A stretch of 64,000 nucleotides of DNA from Natrarchaeobius oligotrophus (GCF_003841465.1 NZ_REFZ01000001.1:496001-560000), one strand, 5' to 3'. Shown: positions 45,901-54,477, counted from the stretch's first letter. Notes: generated from the letters alone by a model not told the origin. Translations and numbers: made by a program.

Positions 45901-46529
45901 TCACGGCAGACGCACCCGTCGACGGGCAGACGTTCGACGCCGGCACCGAAACCGTCCAGCTCCGCCTCGAGTACGACGATCCACGCTCGGGCATCGACGT
46001 GGGCTCCGTTCGCCTCGAGGTCGACGGTGACGATCGGACGCACCACGAGAACACGTCGATCACTTCGTCGGCCGTCGAACACGCGTTCGCCGTCGAGGAC
46101 GGGAGCGACTACGACGTCCGACTGTGGGTCTCCGACGAGGCGGGCAACGAAGCGACGCACGCCGTGGCGTTCGAGATCGACGAGGACGCGACCGGCTCGT
46201 CCGGCGGCTCGCCGTCCGGTTCGGCGGGCGGTCAGACGCCGCCAACCGACGACGAGACCGCCACCGGCGGTGGAGAGACGCCGGAGAGCGACGACGGGAC
46301 AGGGATCGTCGACGGCGGCGAAACGTCCCCGACCGACGACGGAGGGGCGTCCGGGTCCGTCGACGAGACGGTCACCGACGACGGCGGCGAAGCGACCGCT
46401 AGCGACGAAGCGACGACTGAAACCGTCGGCGAATCGGACACGGTTCCGGGCTTCGGGGCCGGAATGGCCGCGCTCGCGGTACTCTTCGGCGTCGTCGTCC
46501 TGACGCGTCGGTCCGGTATTCGGCGATAA
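39915..46529 (+). CDS. Giant PGF-CTERM surface protein with tandem repeats
   Basis: The 2204-residue secreted protein has a signal peptide (about residues 1-36, IQLFAVLFSLLLVGSVLIP ending near AVGQA). Next come two CARDB-like beta domains (about 290-480). Eleven tandem units of about 105 residues follow (about 487-1644). Ig/cadherin-like domains are next (about 1645-2080, NYSVTATATDLAGNVGED and PTITADAPVDGQTFD), then an acidic Ser/Thr/Gly linker. The end is PGFGAGMAALAVL plus a basic tail, the PGF-CTERM signal for archaeosortase A processing and lipid attachment. Many N-x-S/T sequons in the repeats could be N-glycosylated. An adhesin or S-layer-associated role is inferred. Confidence 0.9.
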   Translation: MYTRGQNVQVRIQLFAVLFSLLLVGSVLIPFAAVGQATGEITDEPESPILEIGTFEEQFPDGEVGHEYGQITVTVEEVAGVETDGLEVQLTLVVYALGDGAVLFDETIDDRELQGESDTFAFDVGSLDVPGSYEAYVTVRDDTDDDTDDVYRSVTFEVEADVEAQPSGTIELEDPIVEDQTEFTVAYAFENTTDENATILAGREDAQLEDVVVATVETGGSLAIDVEDVGGISANDEIVAMIWDSNPLEGDGSVRSSVDGTAESEYEEPRVEFEPLDTDTVTVSARDGTNLNVTEVTLDRNEVQTGESVTVTAVVETGEVGHHVVGLEVDGDVVDTETVGSDDVPEVETEVEFTHAFEKAGTFAVSIDGVDAGTVTVLESADVTIFGASVNQSRLLVDEPAAISANLYNSGDVSGDVTVELRIEGERVGDVPLENETIAADPGISRDAVAFEWTPTASQLPEGENSDNVTIRLNDLIVETLPLENQYSDVQVIAASASKVEVVQGESFHVVGSIYQAGTIDGPEDVSLNATHQDGGETHRLNVSEDVGLAPGFYHLGAINLSASFDEELGPGTYDLELGDRSAGEIEVIEAYSDVQVIAASASQDEIVQGETFHVVGSIYQAGTIDGPEDVSLNATHQDGGETHRLNVSEDVELAPGFYYLGAINLSASFDEKLESGTYDLELGDRSAGEIEVIEAYSDVQVIAASASQSEVVQGESFHVVGSIYQAGTVDGPEDVSLNATHQDDGETHRLNVSEGVELSPGFYHLGAINLSASFDDTLEPGAYDLTLGDHDVGEIEVIAAESDIQVVAASASQSEIVQGEPFHVVGSIYQAGTIDGPEDVSLNATHQDGGETHRLNVSEDVELAPGFYHLGAINLSASFDDTLEPGTYDLELGDRTAGEIEVIEAYSDVQVIAASASQSEVVQDESFHVVGSIFQAGTIDGPEDVSLNATHQDGEEVVLTTSDEVSLQPGFYHLGAINLSASFDPAEVESGDPKPGTYDLSLGDRGVGEIEVVEAYSDVQVIAGSLSEMNVTRGESIYVTGSIYQAGTVAGPEDIALNVSPTDSEEVHTLNVSTGVELEPGFYHLGAVNLSAEFDSDRFDAGTYDVTLGDHEIGTIGVEESPSDIRVIAASVSEIEVLEGEELYVTGSIYQNGTANGGGSFSEDIPLTATLENGDGEPIELGVAEDVELAPGFYHLGAINISFVIDDPGTYTLTLGDHDVGEIEVVAAESDIRVIAASASQSEVVQGESFHVVGSIYQAGTIDGPEDVSLDATRQGTNETVTLNVSEDVELAPGFYHLGAINLSASFDEELGPGTYDLELGDRSAGEIEVIEAYSDVQVIAASASQDEVVQGESFHVVGSIYQAGTIDGPEDVALTATLENGDGEPIELGVAEDVELAPGFYHLGAINISFAIDDPGTYTLTLGDHDVGEIEVVAAESDIRVIAASASQSEVVQGESFHVVGSIYQAGTVDGPEDVSLNATHQDGGETHRLNVSEGVELSPGFYHLGAINLSASFDDILEPGTYDLILGDRDAGEIEVVAAESDIRVIAASVSQDEVVEGEPFHVVGSIYQAGTIDGPEDVALTATRQGSDETVTLNASEDRTLRPNVYHLGAINLSATFETGQAGSYDLFLGETPAGTLTVGEPSVEITAVDVRGRSSGLDSGLEYANETAAVEVAVESDLPVQDVSVFVDSLETNYLVEVDAGREAGDAWSASVPLEELPDDGAYAISALALDESDTAGSLEADRTLVIDREEPSLAVSIEDVTGDDATVVVESDEPLAGVPEVKATFTGDGGSSESAAVTMDPAGAGATTYTGTIEFDESGNYSVTATATDLAGNVGEDDASAVVYTGFSLADETITIEETGTTIDFHVADQAVTSDDLFLAFSESAVNANLDSGELGVGFLSAELDDLVDSWFEDGTVEGATISMPIDEGELADGYAADDVGFYHYDEQDASWDPVESTVTGPATDPTLVADVYGFSTYGAIVIDDEPPTITADAPVDGQTFDAGTETVQLRLEYDDPRSGIDVGSVRLEVDGDDRTHHENTSITSSAVEHAFAVEDGSDYDVRLWVSDEAGNEATHAVAFEIDEDATGSSGGSPSGSAGGQTPPTDDETATGGGETPESDDGTGIVDGGETSPTDDGGASGSVDETVTDDGGEATASDEATTETVGESDTVPGFGAGMAALAVLFGVVVLTRRSGIRR
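41373..44846 (+). repeat. Tandem repeat array, 11 units of ~315 bp
   Basis: Unit starts lie near 41373, 41688, 42003, 42318, 42633, 42963, 43281, 43602, 43917, 44226 and 44541, with lengths of 309-330 bp and most exactly 315. Each unit begins (Y/E)SD(V/I)(Q/R)VIAAS and contains HVVGSIYQAGT, APGFYHLGAINLS and an LELGD-type end. Units 6 and 7 are the most diverged. Several units are nearly identical at DNA level, so copy number could change by recombination. Confidence 0.93.
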
Positions 46530-46568
46530 TCGGTCGCGTCGATACGTCCACACGGAATATATTTTACG

Positions 46569-48683
46569 GTGCTCTTCATTCAGAGAGACGTGACTTCGGA
46601 GTTCGCGACGGTACACGCGGTGAGCCTCGTACTCATCGGGCTCCTGAATCTCTCGCTTGCCGCGTTGGTCCTCCGGACGCGAACGAAAGCCGACGTCCTG
46701 CCGTTGAGCGCCTTCCTCGGGGGGATCACTCTGTGGACGATTCCGCAGGGCATCCTCCTCGTCGAAACGAATCCGACGGTCGGACTGGCGCTGTCGGTCG
46801 TGATCAACTCGGGCGCGGTCATCATGGCGACCGGGCTCTTTCACTTTGCACTCGCGTACACGAGACGAACCGACTGGCTCCGGCCGGGGCGACTCGGCCT
46901 CGTGTACCTCTGCACCTGCGCGTGGCTCGCGATCATCTGGACGGACCCGCTTCACAACTGGATGCACCAGCCGATGGAGTACACGCGGATGCTGTTGCCG
47001 GTCGTCGAGTACCAGAACGTCGGCTACTGGCTCTACGTCTTCTGGAACTGGTCGCTTTCTGCCGGCGGCATCTTCCTGTTTTTCCTCGAGTACGTCGACG
47101 CCCGCGGCAGCGGCGTCTACCACAGACAGGCGAGGCTGGTCGTCCTGGCCCCGTTGATTCCGGGGACAGCGAACGTCCTCGCGTTCAGCGGAGTGACCGA
47201 GATCAACTACTCGGTCTGGGGGTTCGGCGCGACGGGGATCCTCATCGCCGTCGCCCTCTACCGGTATCGGTGGCTCGACCTCGTCCCGATCGCCCGCGAC
47301 ACCGTCGTCGACGAGATGCGCGACGGTTACGTCGTCGTCGACGACGAACGACGGATCGTCGACCGCAATCCTGCGGCCCGGTCGTTGCTCGAGGACGAGC
47401 AAGCGGTCGGAAAACCGATCGGCGACGTCCTGCCGGAGTGCGTCGCGCTCTTCGAGGGAACGACGCGGGAGTTGACGTTCGACAGAAACGGTGCGATCGT
47501 CGACGCGAGCGTCTCGGCCGTCGGCGACGAACGAACCGACGGAGCCGTCTTGATGCTCCGAGACGTGACCGACCAGCGCCGAGCGGAAATGCGCTTTCAG
47601 GCGCTCATCGAGAACGTCTCCGACGTGGTCACGGTAGTCGACGAAGGCGGGATCGTCTCCTACGCGAGCCCTTCGATCGAGGGCGTTCTGGGATACCGTC
47701 CCGACGAACTCGTCGACGGATCGCTGTTCGAACTCGTCCACGCCGACGATCGATCCGACGCGACCGACGAGTTCGCCGACCTGTGCGATGAGCCACACGC
47801 AGAGGCGAGATTCGAGTACCGACTCCGCCACCGCGACGGCTCCTGGGTCGTCCTCGAGGGAGTCGCGGTCGACCTGCTCGACAACGACGTCGTCGGCGGC
47901 GTCGTGATCAACTCCCGCGACGTCACCGAACGAAACGCCCGGGAGCGGGAACTCGAACGGACGAACCGCCGGCTGGAGGAGTTCGCCGGCGTGATCAGCC
48001 ACGACCTTCGAACGCCGCTCGGCATCGCCCGGAGGTACGTGCGGTTCGCCGAGTCCTCCGGGGACCGGGAAGACTTCCAGGCGATCCGCGACGCTCACGA
48101 GCGGATGGATCGGATGATCACGAACCTGCTGACGATGGCGCGCGCCGGAACGACGCTGACGGAGCCGTCGCCGGTCGAGATCGAGTCGGTCGCCGCCGAC
48201 GCGTGGGACGTGACGAGAACCGAGAACGCGGCACTCGAGTGCGATCTCGCGGACGGCTGGACGGTCGTCGGGGACCGCGAGCAGCTGATTCACGCCTTCG
48301 AAAACCTCTTTCGCAACAGCGTGGAACACGGTCCGACCGACGACCGAAGCAGGATCCGCGCTGGGAACGCAGCCGCCCGGGCCACTCCACGCGGCTCCCG
48401 CGACACTCCGGGAGACGCCTGCCGGCGCGATGGGCCCGCCGTGACCGTTCGGATCGGTCACCTCGAGGAGGATCCCGACGGGGGGTTCGTCGTCGAAGAC
48501 GACGGCGTCGGTATCCCGCCGGAGCAACGCGATCTGGTGTTCGAACGCGGACACACGACGAGTCCGGACGGAACCGGTTTCGGACTCGCGATCGTGCGCG
48601 ACGTGATCGAGGCCCACGACTGGCAGATCGAGATCGTCGACGGCGTCGACGGCGGCGCCCGGTTCGAAATCCGCACCGCCTAG
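46569..48683 (+). CDS. 7TM-PAS-PAS histidine kinase
   Basis: The 704-residue membrane kinase has an N-terminal seven-helix domain (about residues 12-220, including HFALAYTRRTDWLRPGR and WTDPLHNWMHQP) of the his-kinase-N-7TM type. A PAS-like segment (about 235-330) and a clear PAS domain (about 335-455, DVVTVVDEGGIVSYASPS) follow. HisKA has an intact H box (VISHDLRTPLGIARRY, about 475-490). HATPase has N box ENLFRNSVEHG and G boxes VEDDGVGIPPEQ and GTGFGLAIV. An Arg-rich insert separates the N and G1 boxes. It lies 39 bases after the surface-protein gene, but no adjacent response regulator follows. Confidence 0.9.
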   Translation: MLFIQRDVTSEFATVHAVSLVLIGLLNLSLAALVLRTRTKADVLPLSAFLGGITLWTIPQGILLVETNPTVGLALSVVINSGAVIMATGLFHFALAYTRRTDWLRPGRLGLVYLCTCAWLAIIWTDPLHNWMHQPMEYTRMLLPVVEYQNVGYWLYVFWNWSLSAGGIFLFFLEYVDARGSGVYHRQARLVVLAPLIPGTANVLAFSGVTEINYSVWGFGATGILIAVALYRYRWLDLVPIARDTVVDEMRDGYVVVDDERRIVDRNPAARSLLEDEQAVGKPIGDVLPECVALFEGTTRELTFDRNGAIVDASVSAVGDERTDGAVLMLRDVTDQRRAEMRFQALIENVSDVVTVVDEGGIVSYASPSIEGVLGYRPDELVDGSLFELVHADDRSDATDEFADLCDEPHAEARFEYRLRHRDGSWVVLEGVAVDLLDNDVVGGVVINSRDVTERNARERELERTNRRLEEFAGVISHDLRTPLGIARRYVRFAESSGDREDFQAIRDAHERMDRMITNLLTMARAGTTLTEPSPVEIESVAADAWDVTRTENAALECDLADGWTVVGDREQLIHAFENLFRNSVEHGPTDDRSRIRAGNAAARATPRGSRDTPGDACRRDGPAVTVRIGHLEEDPDGGFVVEDDGVGIPPEQRDLVFERGHTTSPDGTGFGLAIVRDVIEAHDWQIEIVDGVDGGARFEIRTA

Positions 48684-48824
48684 CGACCGCCGACGTTCCC
48701 GCGGGTCGCCGACGGCCGACGCGGTTTCGAGGACGAACGCGTGGCGGCCGCAGTCATCGACGAGTCCCGAACCGATAGAACGCACCGGAAACGGTTTCGC
48801 CGAGCGGACGCATCGTCCGAGGCG

Positions 48825-49685
48825 ATGGTCGAACTCGAAGAGCGGGTGATCGAGGCCGTTCGCGACGAGATCACGACCGATATCGAGCGCCGGGAGCCGC
48901 CGCTCGAGCCGGTGTTCTACGCGATCACGGGGAGTCACTGTTACGGAACGTCCGGCCCGGACAGCGACCTCGACGTCCGGGGATTCCACTGCGCCGAGGG
49001 GATCCGGTACGCGCTGTCGGAGCCGCCGGCGGAGCAACTCGAGTTCGTTCGACGGATGCGCGTCGACGGCGTCGGCGAGTTCGATCTGGATCTCGTGAGC
49101 TTCGAGCTTCGGAAGTTCGCTGCGCTCGTTCGCGCGGGAAATTTCACCGTCGTCGAGTTCGTCTGCGAGGGGCCCGTCGTGCTCGATTGGGCCCCCGGTC
49201 GCGTCGCCGCGCTCCGATCGCTGATCCGGTCGCAATCGACCCCGGCAGTCGCGCGGAGCTACCTGGGAATGGCTCGAGGGACGTACGAACGCGACGTGCG
49301 CGGCGACGAAACGCGGCCGACGGTCGATCGCTTCCTGTACGTCCTTCGGGGCGCTCTGGGTGCGAAACACGTTCGAGAGCACGGCTCCGTCGAGCCGCGT
49401 CTGGATCGCCTCGCCGAGACGGTCTCGTCGGACCCGGACCTGATCGGCGACCTCGTCGCGCTCAAACGAGCGCACGGCGACGTCGCGCCGTCGCCCGATC
49501 TCGAGCGGCGGGCGACCGACGCGATTCGACGGGAACTGGCCGACCTGGACGACGAGCGGCGCTCGACCGGGCCGGAACCCGAGTTGCGAGCCGACGTAGA
49601 CGAGTGGATGATCGCGACGCGTCGCGAGACGGGAACGCTTCTCGGGGCCGTCGGTCGGAAATCCGGTGCCGACGACCGGCGGTGA
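48825..49685 (+). CDS. YcgL-type predicted nucleotidyltransferase
   Basis: The 286-residue protein begins MVELEERVIEAVRDEIT (ATG 48825); the longer upstream frame is Arg-rich and unlikely. The nucleotidyltransferase signature is GSHCYGTSGPDSDLDVRGF (about residues 38-56), with GS and the DxD metal motif intact. ELRKFAALVRAGNFTVVEF and a helical C-terminal part follow, as in YcgL/DUF-type nucleotidyltransferases. The substrate is unknown. It converges on the end of the cox operon, with 105 bases between stops. Confidence 0.85.
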   Translation: MVELEERVIEAVRDEITTDIERREPPLEPVFYAITGSHCYGTSGPDSDLDVRGFHCAEGIRYALSEPPAEQLEFVRRMRVDGVGEFDLDLVSFELRKFAALVRAGNFTVVEFVCEGPVVLDWAPGRVAALRSLIRSQSTPAVARSYLGMARGTYERDVRGDETRPTVDRFLYVLRGALGAKHVREHGSVEPRLDRLAETVSSDPDLIGDLVALKRAHGDVAPSPDLERRATDAIRRELADLDDERRSTGPEPELRADVDEWMIATRRETGTLLGAVGRKSGADDRR

Positions 49686-49790
49686 CCGACGTTGCCGCGA
49701 CGTCGCGGTTCGTTCGGGTCGATCCCGGCGCAGTCGTGGAGGTACGTCGTCCGACGTCGGTTTCGCGCCCGCTCCGGTCCGGCGCGTCCG

Positions 49791-50687
49791 TCACGGATCC
49801 GTCGAAGAGGTGGTCGGATCGAGTTGGAGCCCGGACGGACGGTCGGCCGCGACGTAGACTTTCCTGACGCCGGCATCGTGGAGGTCGGTCCCGCACGCGC
49901 CGTCGCGGATCGCGCGGCGAACCCCCGGCGGATCGTCCACGGTCGCCCCGGCGACGACGTCGACGCCCGCCTCGAACAGCGGTCCGGGGAGGAACGACGC
50001 CGTCGCGCCGACGACGACGACCGTCGCCGACGCCGGCGCGGCCTCGAGGTATCGGCGAACGCCGCCGTAGACGAACGCGGAACCGGTCAGGAAGACGACT
50101 TCCGCGCCGTCCATCGCCCGCCCGGCCGCCGACGGCTCGAACGTCGACGCGCGGACCCCCTCGGGCGTCTCGAGGTCGTCGACGGGAACGCGCTCGACGA
50201 CGCGAACGTCGACGTCGTCGAACTTCCGAAACGCCGGTCGAAAGAGCCCGACGGTCGCGATCGTCCCGACGGATGGATCGAGCAGCGCCATCGGATCGCC
50301 GGTCCGCCACTCGAGAAAGGGAGCCGAAGCGGCGTTCAGCGTCGCGATCGCGACCGCGCGATCGAAGCGGTCGGCGGGGTCGACGTGGACCCACGGATCG
50401 CGACCGTCGGACGCGCGATCGGAGCCGAACGCGTCGATGGTCTCGAAGACGCTCTCGAGCGTTCGGGCGGTCGGTTCGCCGGCCGCGCGGCGTCGGTCCG
50501 GCGACTCGTCGTCTCGAGGCTCGCGAGGACGGTGTGCCAGCCCGGCGAGTCGCCCGTCGGTCTCGTCGCCGGCGAGTTCGACCAGGATCGACGACGCGCC
50601 GACGGTGACGTCCGCGAGCGAGACGTCGGCGAACGCGTTCGCTTCCCGCAGTCGATCGCGGACCGCCGCGAGCAGCTCGTCAGTCAT
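49791..50687 (-). CDS. DUF364/DUF4213 putative metal-chelation protein
   Basis: The 298-residue protein, last gene of the cox operon, overlaps coxE by eight bases. Its N-terminus fits DUF4213 (LLAAVRDRLREANAFADVSL, VAIATLNAASAPFLEWRTGDP) and its C-terminus fits DUF364 (IATVGLFRPAFRKFDDVDV, EVVFLTGSAFVYGG, VVVGATASFLPGPLFEAGVDVVAG). DUF364 proteins are described as putative heavy-metal chelators and are often found near molybdoenzyme genes. A role in Mo or Cu handling for CO dehydrogenase is inferred from position. It has no membrane segment. Confidence 0.85.
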   Translation of the reverse strand: MTDELLAAVRDRLREANAFADVSLADVTVGASSILVELAGDETDGRLAGLAHRPREPRDDESPDRRRAAGEPTARTLESVFETIDAFGSDRASDGRDPWVHVDPADRFDRAVAIATLNAASAPFLEWRTGDPMALLDPSVGTIATVGLFRPAFRKFDDVDVRVVERVPVDDLETPEGVRASTFEPSAAGRAMDGAEVVFLTGSAFVYGGVRRYLEAAPASATVVVVGATASFLPGPLFEAGVDVVAGATVDDPPGVRRAIRDGACGTDLHDAGVRKVYVAADRPSGLQLDPTTSSTDP

Positions 50688-52164
50688 CCGCGGTCGCCCC
50701 CGTTCGTTCGCGCCGACGGCGGTCGTACTCGTAGCCGACCGGACCGTCGAGGCCGCGTCGTTCGATCTGTCGGGCCGCGGCGGCGAGGTCCTCCGGACCG
50801 ACGAAGCCGAACAGGGCGTCGACGTACGGAACGCTCGCGGCCATCCCTCGCGAACTGGGTTCGAACGCGGGTGACGTCGCGAGCGGATTCAACCAGACGA
50901 TCGAGTCTGCCCGATCGGCCAACCAGGTGATACCGTCTTCGAGCAGCTCCGGCTCGCCCACGTCGAGTCCGTCGCTGACGACGACCACGACGGTCCGGCG
51001 GTCGACGGCGTCCGGGTGGCGACGACGGAGCGTCTCGAGCGCCGCGCCGATCTTCGTGCCGCCGCCCCACTCGACCCGTGCGTCACGGAGTGCCGCGGCG
51101 GGATTTCCCCCCGATCGTTCGAACTCGGCCGTCGCGTCCACGAGATCGGTGTCAAACAGGAACACGCGAGCGTACCTCGCGCGACGTTGTACGTGTTCGG
51201 CGAAGTGTAACAGCACGCTCCGGTCGATCGTATCGAGGACGGAGCCGCTGACGTCGACGAGAACGCAACAGCGAAGCTCCGTGGGCGTCGGTTCCCGCGC
51301 CGGCAACTCGAGCGGCGCGCCGCCGGTCGCGAGACTCGCCCGAAGCGCGCGTCGTGCGTCGACGGCCGCGCCCGAGGACGCGGGACGACGCCGTCGGCCC
51401 GGGATCGTCGCGAGGGCGTCGACGAACCGGTGGATCGACGCTCGCTCGCCGCTCGAGAGCCGGTCGAGTTCGGCGTCGACGAGTCGGCTCCCGCCGACGG
51501 GACTGTAGCGGCGGGCGCTCGACTCCTCCGCGTCGGGACGGTCCCCGGTCGCGCGCCGGCGGTCAGTGGCGATCCGGACCTGGGGAGCGGGACCGGGCCC
51601 ATCCTGGCCGTCTACGGTCGACGGCGTCTCGGCCTCGGGAAGGAGCTGTGGCTCCTCCTCGCGACCCGAACCCGCGTCCGCGGGGTCGCCGTCGGCGTCG
51701 TCGGTTCCAGTCGTCCGGTCACGCCCGTGGGCGGTGGCGATCCGTTCGAGACCGGTCCTGAGACGGTGCCAGAACTGCGGAAACGCGTCGTCGAACGCGT
51801 CTCGGTCGGCCGCCTCGGTGACCAGCGTCGCGCGAAGCGCGGCGTCGACGCGCGACTGCTCCGAGAGGCCGACGACCGAGAGCGTTCGAGCCGCCTCGAG
51901 CGGCCCGGTCGTCGGCACCGAAACGCCGTTTCTCCGGAGGACGGTCGCGAGCCACAGGAGTTCCGTGAGGACGTGCCGTCGGGCAGCGACGAAATCGGGG
52001 ACGCCGTGATCGGATCCGGTCGCGGCGTCCCCGAACCGGTTCGAGGCGGCGGTCGCCGTCCGAGGATCGTCACCGCCTCCGGCGCTCGAGCGGTCGCTGT
52101 CGGTCGAACCGCGAGCGGTCGTCTCGGCGGAGTCACCGGAGTCGGCGTCGTGAGGGGAAACCAT
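50680..52164 (-). CDS. coxE: CoxE-like von Willebrand factor A protein
   Basis: The 494-residue protein has a C-terminal VWA domain. The MIDAS motif is VLVDVSGSVLDTIDRSVLLHF (DxSxS, about residues 313-333, quoted in part as VDVSGSVLDTID), with the later Asp in VVVSDGLDVGEP. The N-terminal half has a CoxE-type helical region (RRHVLTELLWLATVLRRNGVS) and a long acidic disordered insert. In Oligotropha, CoxE works with the AAA+ ATPase CoxD in maturation of the CO dehydrogenase active site. It is followed closely by the DUF364 gene and preceded 20 bases upstream by coxD. Confidence 0.9.
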   Translation of the reverse strand: MVSPHDADSGDSAETTARGSTDSDRSSAGGGDDPRTATAASNRFGDAATGSDHGVPDFVAARRHVLTELLWLATVLRRNGVSVPTTGPLEAARTLSVVGLSEQSRVDAALRATLVTEAADRDAFDDAFPQFWHRLRTGLERIATAHGRDRTTGTDDADGDPADAGSGREEEPQLLPEAETPSTVDGQDGPGPAPQVRIATDRRRATGDRPDAEESSARRYSPVGGSRLVDAELDRLSSGERASIHRFVDALATIPGRRRRPASSGAAVDARRALRASLATGGAPLELPAREPTPTELRCCVLVDVSGSVLDTIDRSVLLHFAEHVQRRARYARVFLFDTDLVDATAEFERSGGNPAAALRDARVEWGGGTKIGAALETLRRRHPDAVDRRTVVVVVSDGLDVGEPELLEDGITWLADRADSIVWLNPLATSPAFEPSSRGMAASVPYVDALFGFVGPEDLAAAARQIERRGLDGPVGYEYDRRRRERTGATADD

Positions 52165-52184
52165 CGTGAGATCGTCGGAGTTCG

Positions 52185-53222
52185 TCAGTCCTCGAGGCGA
52201 TCGCGGGCCGCCGCCGCGGCGTCCCGAAGCTGCTCGAGGAGTTCGGTGTCTACCCGGTCTACGTCCTCGGCCTCCTTAAGCAGACAGCCGATCGTCCGCT
52301 CGATCTCCCCGGCCGAGATCGAAGCGGCGGCGCTGGACTCGCCACCGGCGTCCGCCGACTCCGCATCGGCCGAATTGCTCTCGCGCAGCCGGGCGACCGC
52401 CCGCGCCCAGTCGAGCGTCTCCGCGACGCCCGGCTGTTTGAGAAACGCCTCTTCGCGAAAGCGCTCGACGATCGCACACACCTCGGCGGCGACGACCGCG
52501 TCGAGTTCGGGAACCTTCCGTCGGACGATCTCGTACTCGGTCTCGAACGAGGGTGGTTCGACGTAGAGATACAGACAGCGTCGTTTCAGCGCGTCGCTGA
52601 GCCCTCGGGTTCGGTTCGAGGTCAGAATGACGATCGGCGGATGCGACGCGGTGACCGTGCCGAGTTCCGGAATCGAGACCTGAAAGTCCGAGAGTACCTC
52701 GAGCAAGAACGCCTCGAACTCCTCGTCGGCCCGATCGATCTCGTCGATGAGCAACACCGGCGGCCGATCCGTTCCCGGCCTGAGCGCCCGCAACAGCGGA
52801 CGCTCGAGCAGGAACTCCTCGTCGAACACCGTCCCCGGTTCCTCGCTCGCCTCGGCGCGATCTGCCGAGTCGACGTCCGCGGTAGCGGTGGGACCGTCAC
52901 CGCCCGCGACCGTCCCCTCGTTCGCCTGGATCGCGAGCAGCTGTTTCGTGTAGTTCCACTCGTACAGCGCGTTCTCGGCGGTCAACCCCTCGTAACACTG
53001 CAGCCGGATCAACTCGGTGTCGAACGCGGCCGCGAGCACCTTTCCGAGTTCGGTCTTGCCGCTGCCGGGCGGCCCCTCGACCAGCAGCGGGCGCTCGAGT
53101 TGCAACGCGAGGGAGACCGTCGTCACGGTCGCGGCGTCGGCGACGTAATCTCGCCGTTCGAAGCGCTCGCGGAGGTCGTCTTCCGAAAGCGACGCGGGCG
53201 CGGTCGGGTCGGAACCGGTCAT
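52185..53222 (-). CDS. coxD: CoxD-like MoxR AAA+ ATPase
   Basis: The 345-residue AAA+ ATPase of the MoxR family has Walker A LVEGPPGSGKTELGKVLA (about residues 48-65), Walker B VLLIDEIDRADEEFEAFLLE (about 158-177, in part LLIDEIDRADEEF), sensor 1 IVILTSNRTRGL and an Arg finger in ALKRRCLYLYVEPP. An acidic insert (about 105-135) interrupts the N-terminal half. CoxD-type chaperones use ATP to help insert sulfur and copper into the Mo-Cu site. It overlaps the XdhC-YHS gene by four bases, a translational coupling arrangement. Confidence 0.92.
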   Translation of the reverse strand: MTGSDPTAPASLSEDDLRERFERRDYVADAATVTTVSLALQLERPLLVEGPPGSGKTELGKVLAAAFDTELIRLQCYEGLTAENALYEWNYTKQLLAIQANEGTVAGGDGPTATADVDSADRAEASEEPGTVFDEEFLLERPLLRALRPGTDRPPVLLIDEIDRADEEFEAFLLEVLSDFQVSIPELGTVTASHPPIVILTSNRTRGLSDALKRRCLYLYVEPPSFETEYEIVRRKVPELDAVVAAEVCAIVERFREEAFLKQPGVAETLDWARAVARLRESNSADAESADAGGESSAAASISAGEIERTIGCLLKEAEDVDRVDTELLEQLRDAAAAARDRLED

Positions 53223-54349
53223 GGCGTCGAGGCGGCCCCGTTGGGGACGTCGAGGTGTGATTCGGGATCGCTGTCGAACGAGTCGACACAGCCGGGACAG
53301 CAGAAGTGGTACGTTCGCCCGTCGTGTTCGCGACTCGCCGGGGCGTCGGCCGGATCGACCGTCGCGCCACAGACCGGATCGACGGCCGGGTCGTGACTCG
53401 AGACGTCCGCTACCCCGTCACTCCCCTCGCGCTCCGACTCCTCGGGCGCGTCGTGGGCGTCGCACGTCGGCGGCGTGTAGTTCCCGGACGTGCCGCCGAC
53501 CGTCGCACGAACGTCGACCACCTCGGCGAGGACGCTCGCGGCGATCTCGGCGGGAGTGTACGCGGACACGTCGACGCCCGCCGGATTCGTCACGACCTCA
53601 CGGACCGTCGTCGGATCGCACTCGAGCAGGGACGCCGCGCGCTCGATCACCTCGGTCGCCCGCGTCCCGCTGGCGACGAGGCCGACGTACAGCGCATCCG
53701 CGAGCACCGCCGCCGCGACGCCGCGGGCGTCGAAGCCGCCCATCGACGCGACGACGACGATCGGCTCCCCGTCGACGGCGTCGGCGATCGCGTCCGGATC
53801 GGTCGAAAAGCGAACGGCCGTTCCCGCCGGCAGGTTCCCCTCGAGGCCCTCGTCGCCGTCGGCGGCGACGATCGTCACGTCGAAGGTTAGCTCGCCGGCG
53901 AGCCGGGCGAGCGACCGCGAGACCGGCGAATCGCCCACGATCAGGAGGTCGGGGGCGGTGTTGACCGGCTCGACGAACACCTCGAGAACGCCCTCGCTGT
54001 GACAGCGCATGGGAAACGTCTCGAGGCCGGCGCGGTCGATCCGGTCCGGATCGGGCGCGATCCCCAGTAGTCGAGGTTCGCCGCGTTCGAGCGCCGCCTG
54101 AGCCTCCGCGGAGACGACGGACTGGGCACAGGAGACGCCGCCGATCCAGCCGTGAAGCTCGCCGTCGGCGGTGATCACGGCCCGGTCGCCGACGTTGGCG
54201 GAGACAGGCGGCTCCCGACGGACGATCGTCGCCCGCGCGTACGGTTCGCGCCGGTTCGTCAGTCGTCGCTCGAGCGTTTCGACGTCGGCGGTTCGGCCGT
54301 CGTCGGATTCGTCGCTCGGTTCGTCGCGTGGTGTCGTGTCGTGTGTCAT
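53219..54349 (-). CDS. XdhC/CoxF-like maturation protein fused to a YHS domain
   Basis: The 376-residue protein has an XdhC N-terminal domain (about residues 25-110, VITADGELHGWIGGVSCAQSVV), the C-terminal Rossmann domain (about 130-270, DLLIVGDSPVSRSLARLAG, IVVVASMGGFDARGV) and a YHS-type metal-binding tail (about 325-365, DPVCGATVDPADAP, YHFCCPGCVDSF). XdhC/CoxF proteins help load modified molybdopterin cofactor. YHS domains occur in copper-handling proteins. The fusion therefore suggests metal delivery to CO dehydrogenase, which is inference. It follows coxL after 128 bases. Confidence 0.88.
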   Translation of the reverse strand: MTHDTTPRDEPSDESDDGRTADVETLERRLTNRREPYARATIVRREPPVSANVGDRAVITADGELHGWIGGVSCAQSVVSAEAQAALERGEPRLLGIAPDPDRIDRAGLETFPMRCHSEGVLEVFVEPVNTAPDLLIVGDSPVSRSLARLAGELTFDVTIVAADGDEGLEGNLPAGTAVRFSTDPDAIADAVDGEPIVVVASMGGFDARGVAAAVLADALYVGLVASGTRATEVIERAASLLECDPTTVREVVTNPAGVDVSAYTPAEIAASVLAEVVDVRATVGGTSGNYTPPTCDAHDAPEESEREGSDGVADVSSHDPAVDPVCGATVDPADAPASREHDGRTYHFCCPGCVDSFDSDPESHLDVPNGAASTP

Positions 54350-54477
54350 TCGTCGGTGGGCGGTGTGTCGTCGATCGTGAACGTGCGGTGTCGGTTCGCG
54401 AGCGGGCGAGGCGTCGGTCGGCGGCGGCCCCGTCGGATCGGCGACGACCGATCGCGGCCGCGGAGGTCGACCGACGA

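Noticed and set aside
44415-49475. 1686-codon open frame on the minus strand
   Set aside because: It is antisense to the surface-protein repeats, the histidine kinase and the nucleotidyltransferase; composition is Arg/Val/Asp shadow-like and no domain is recognisable.
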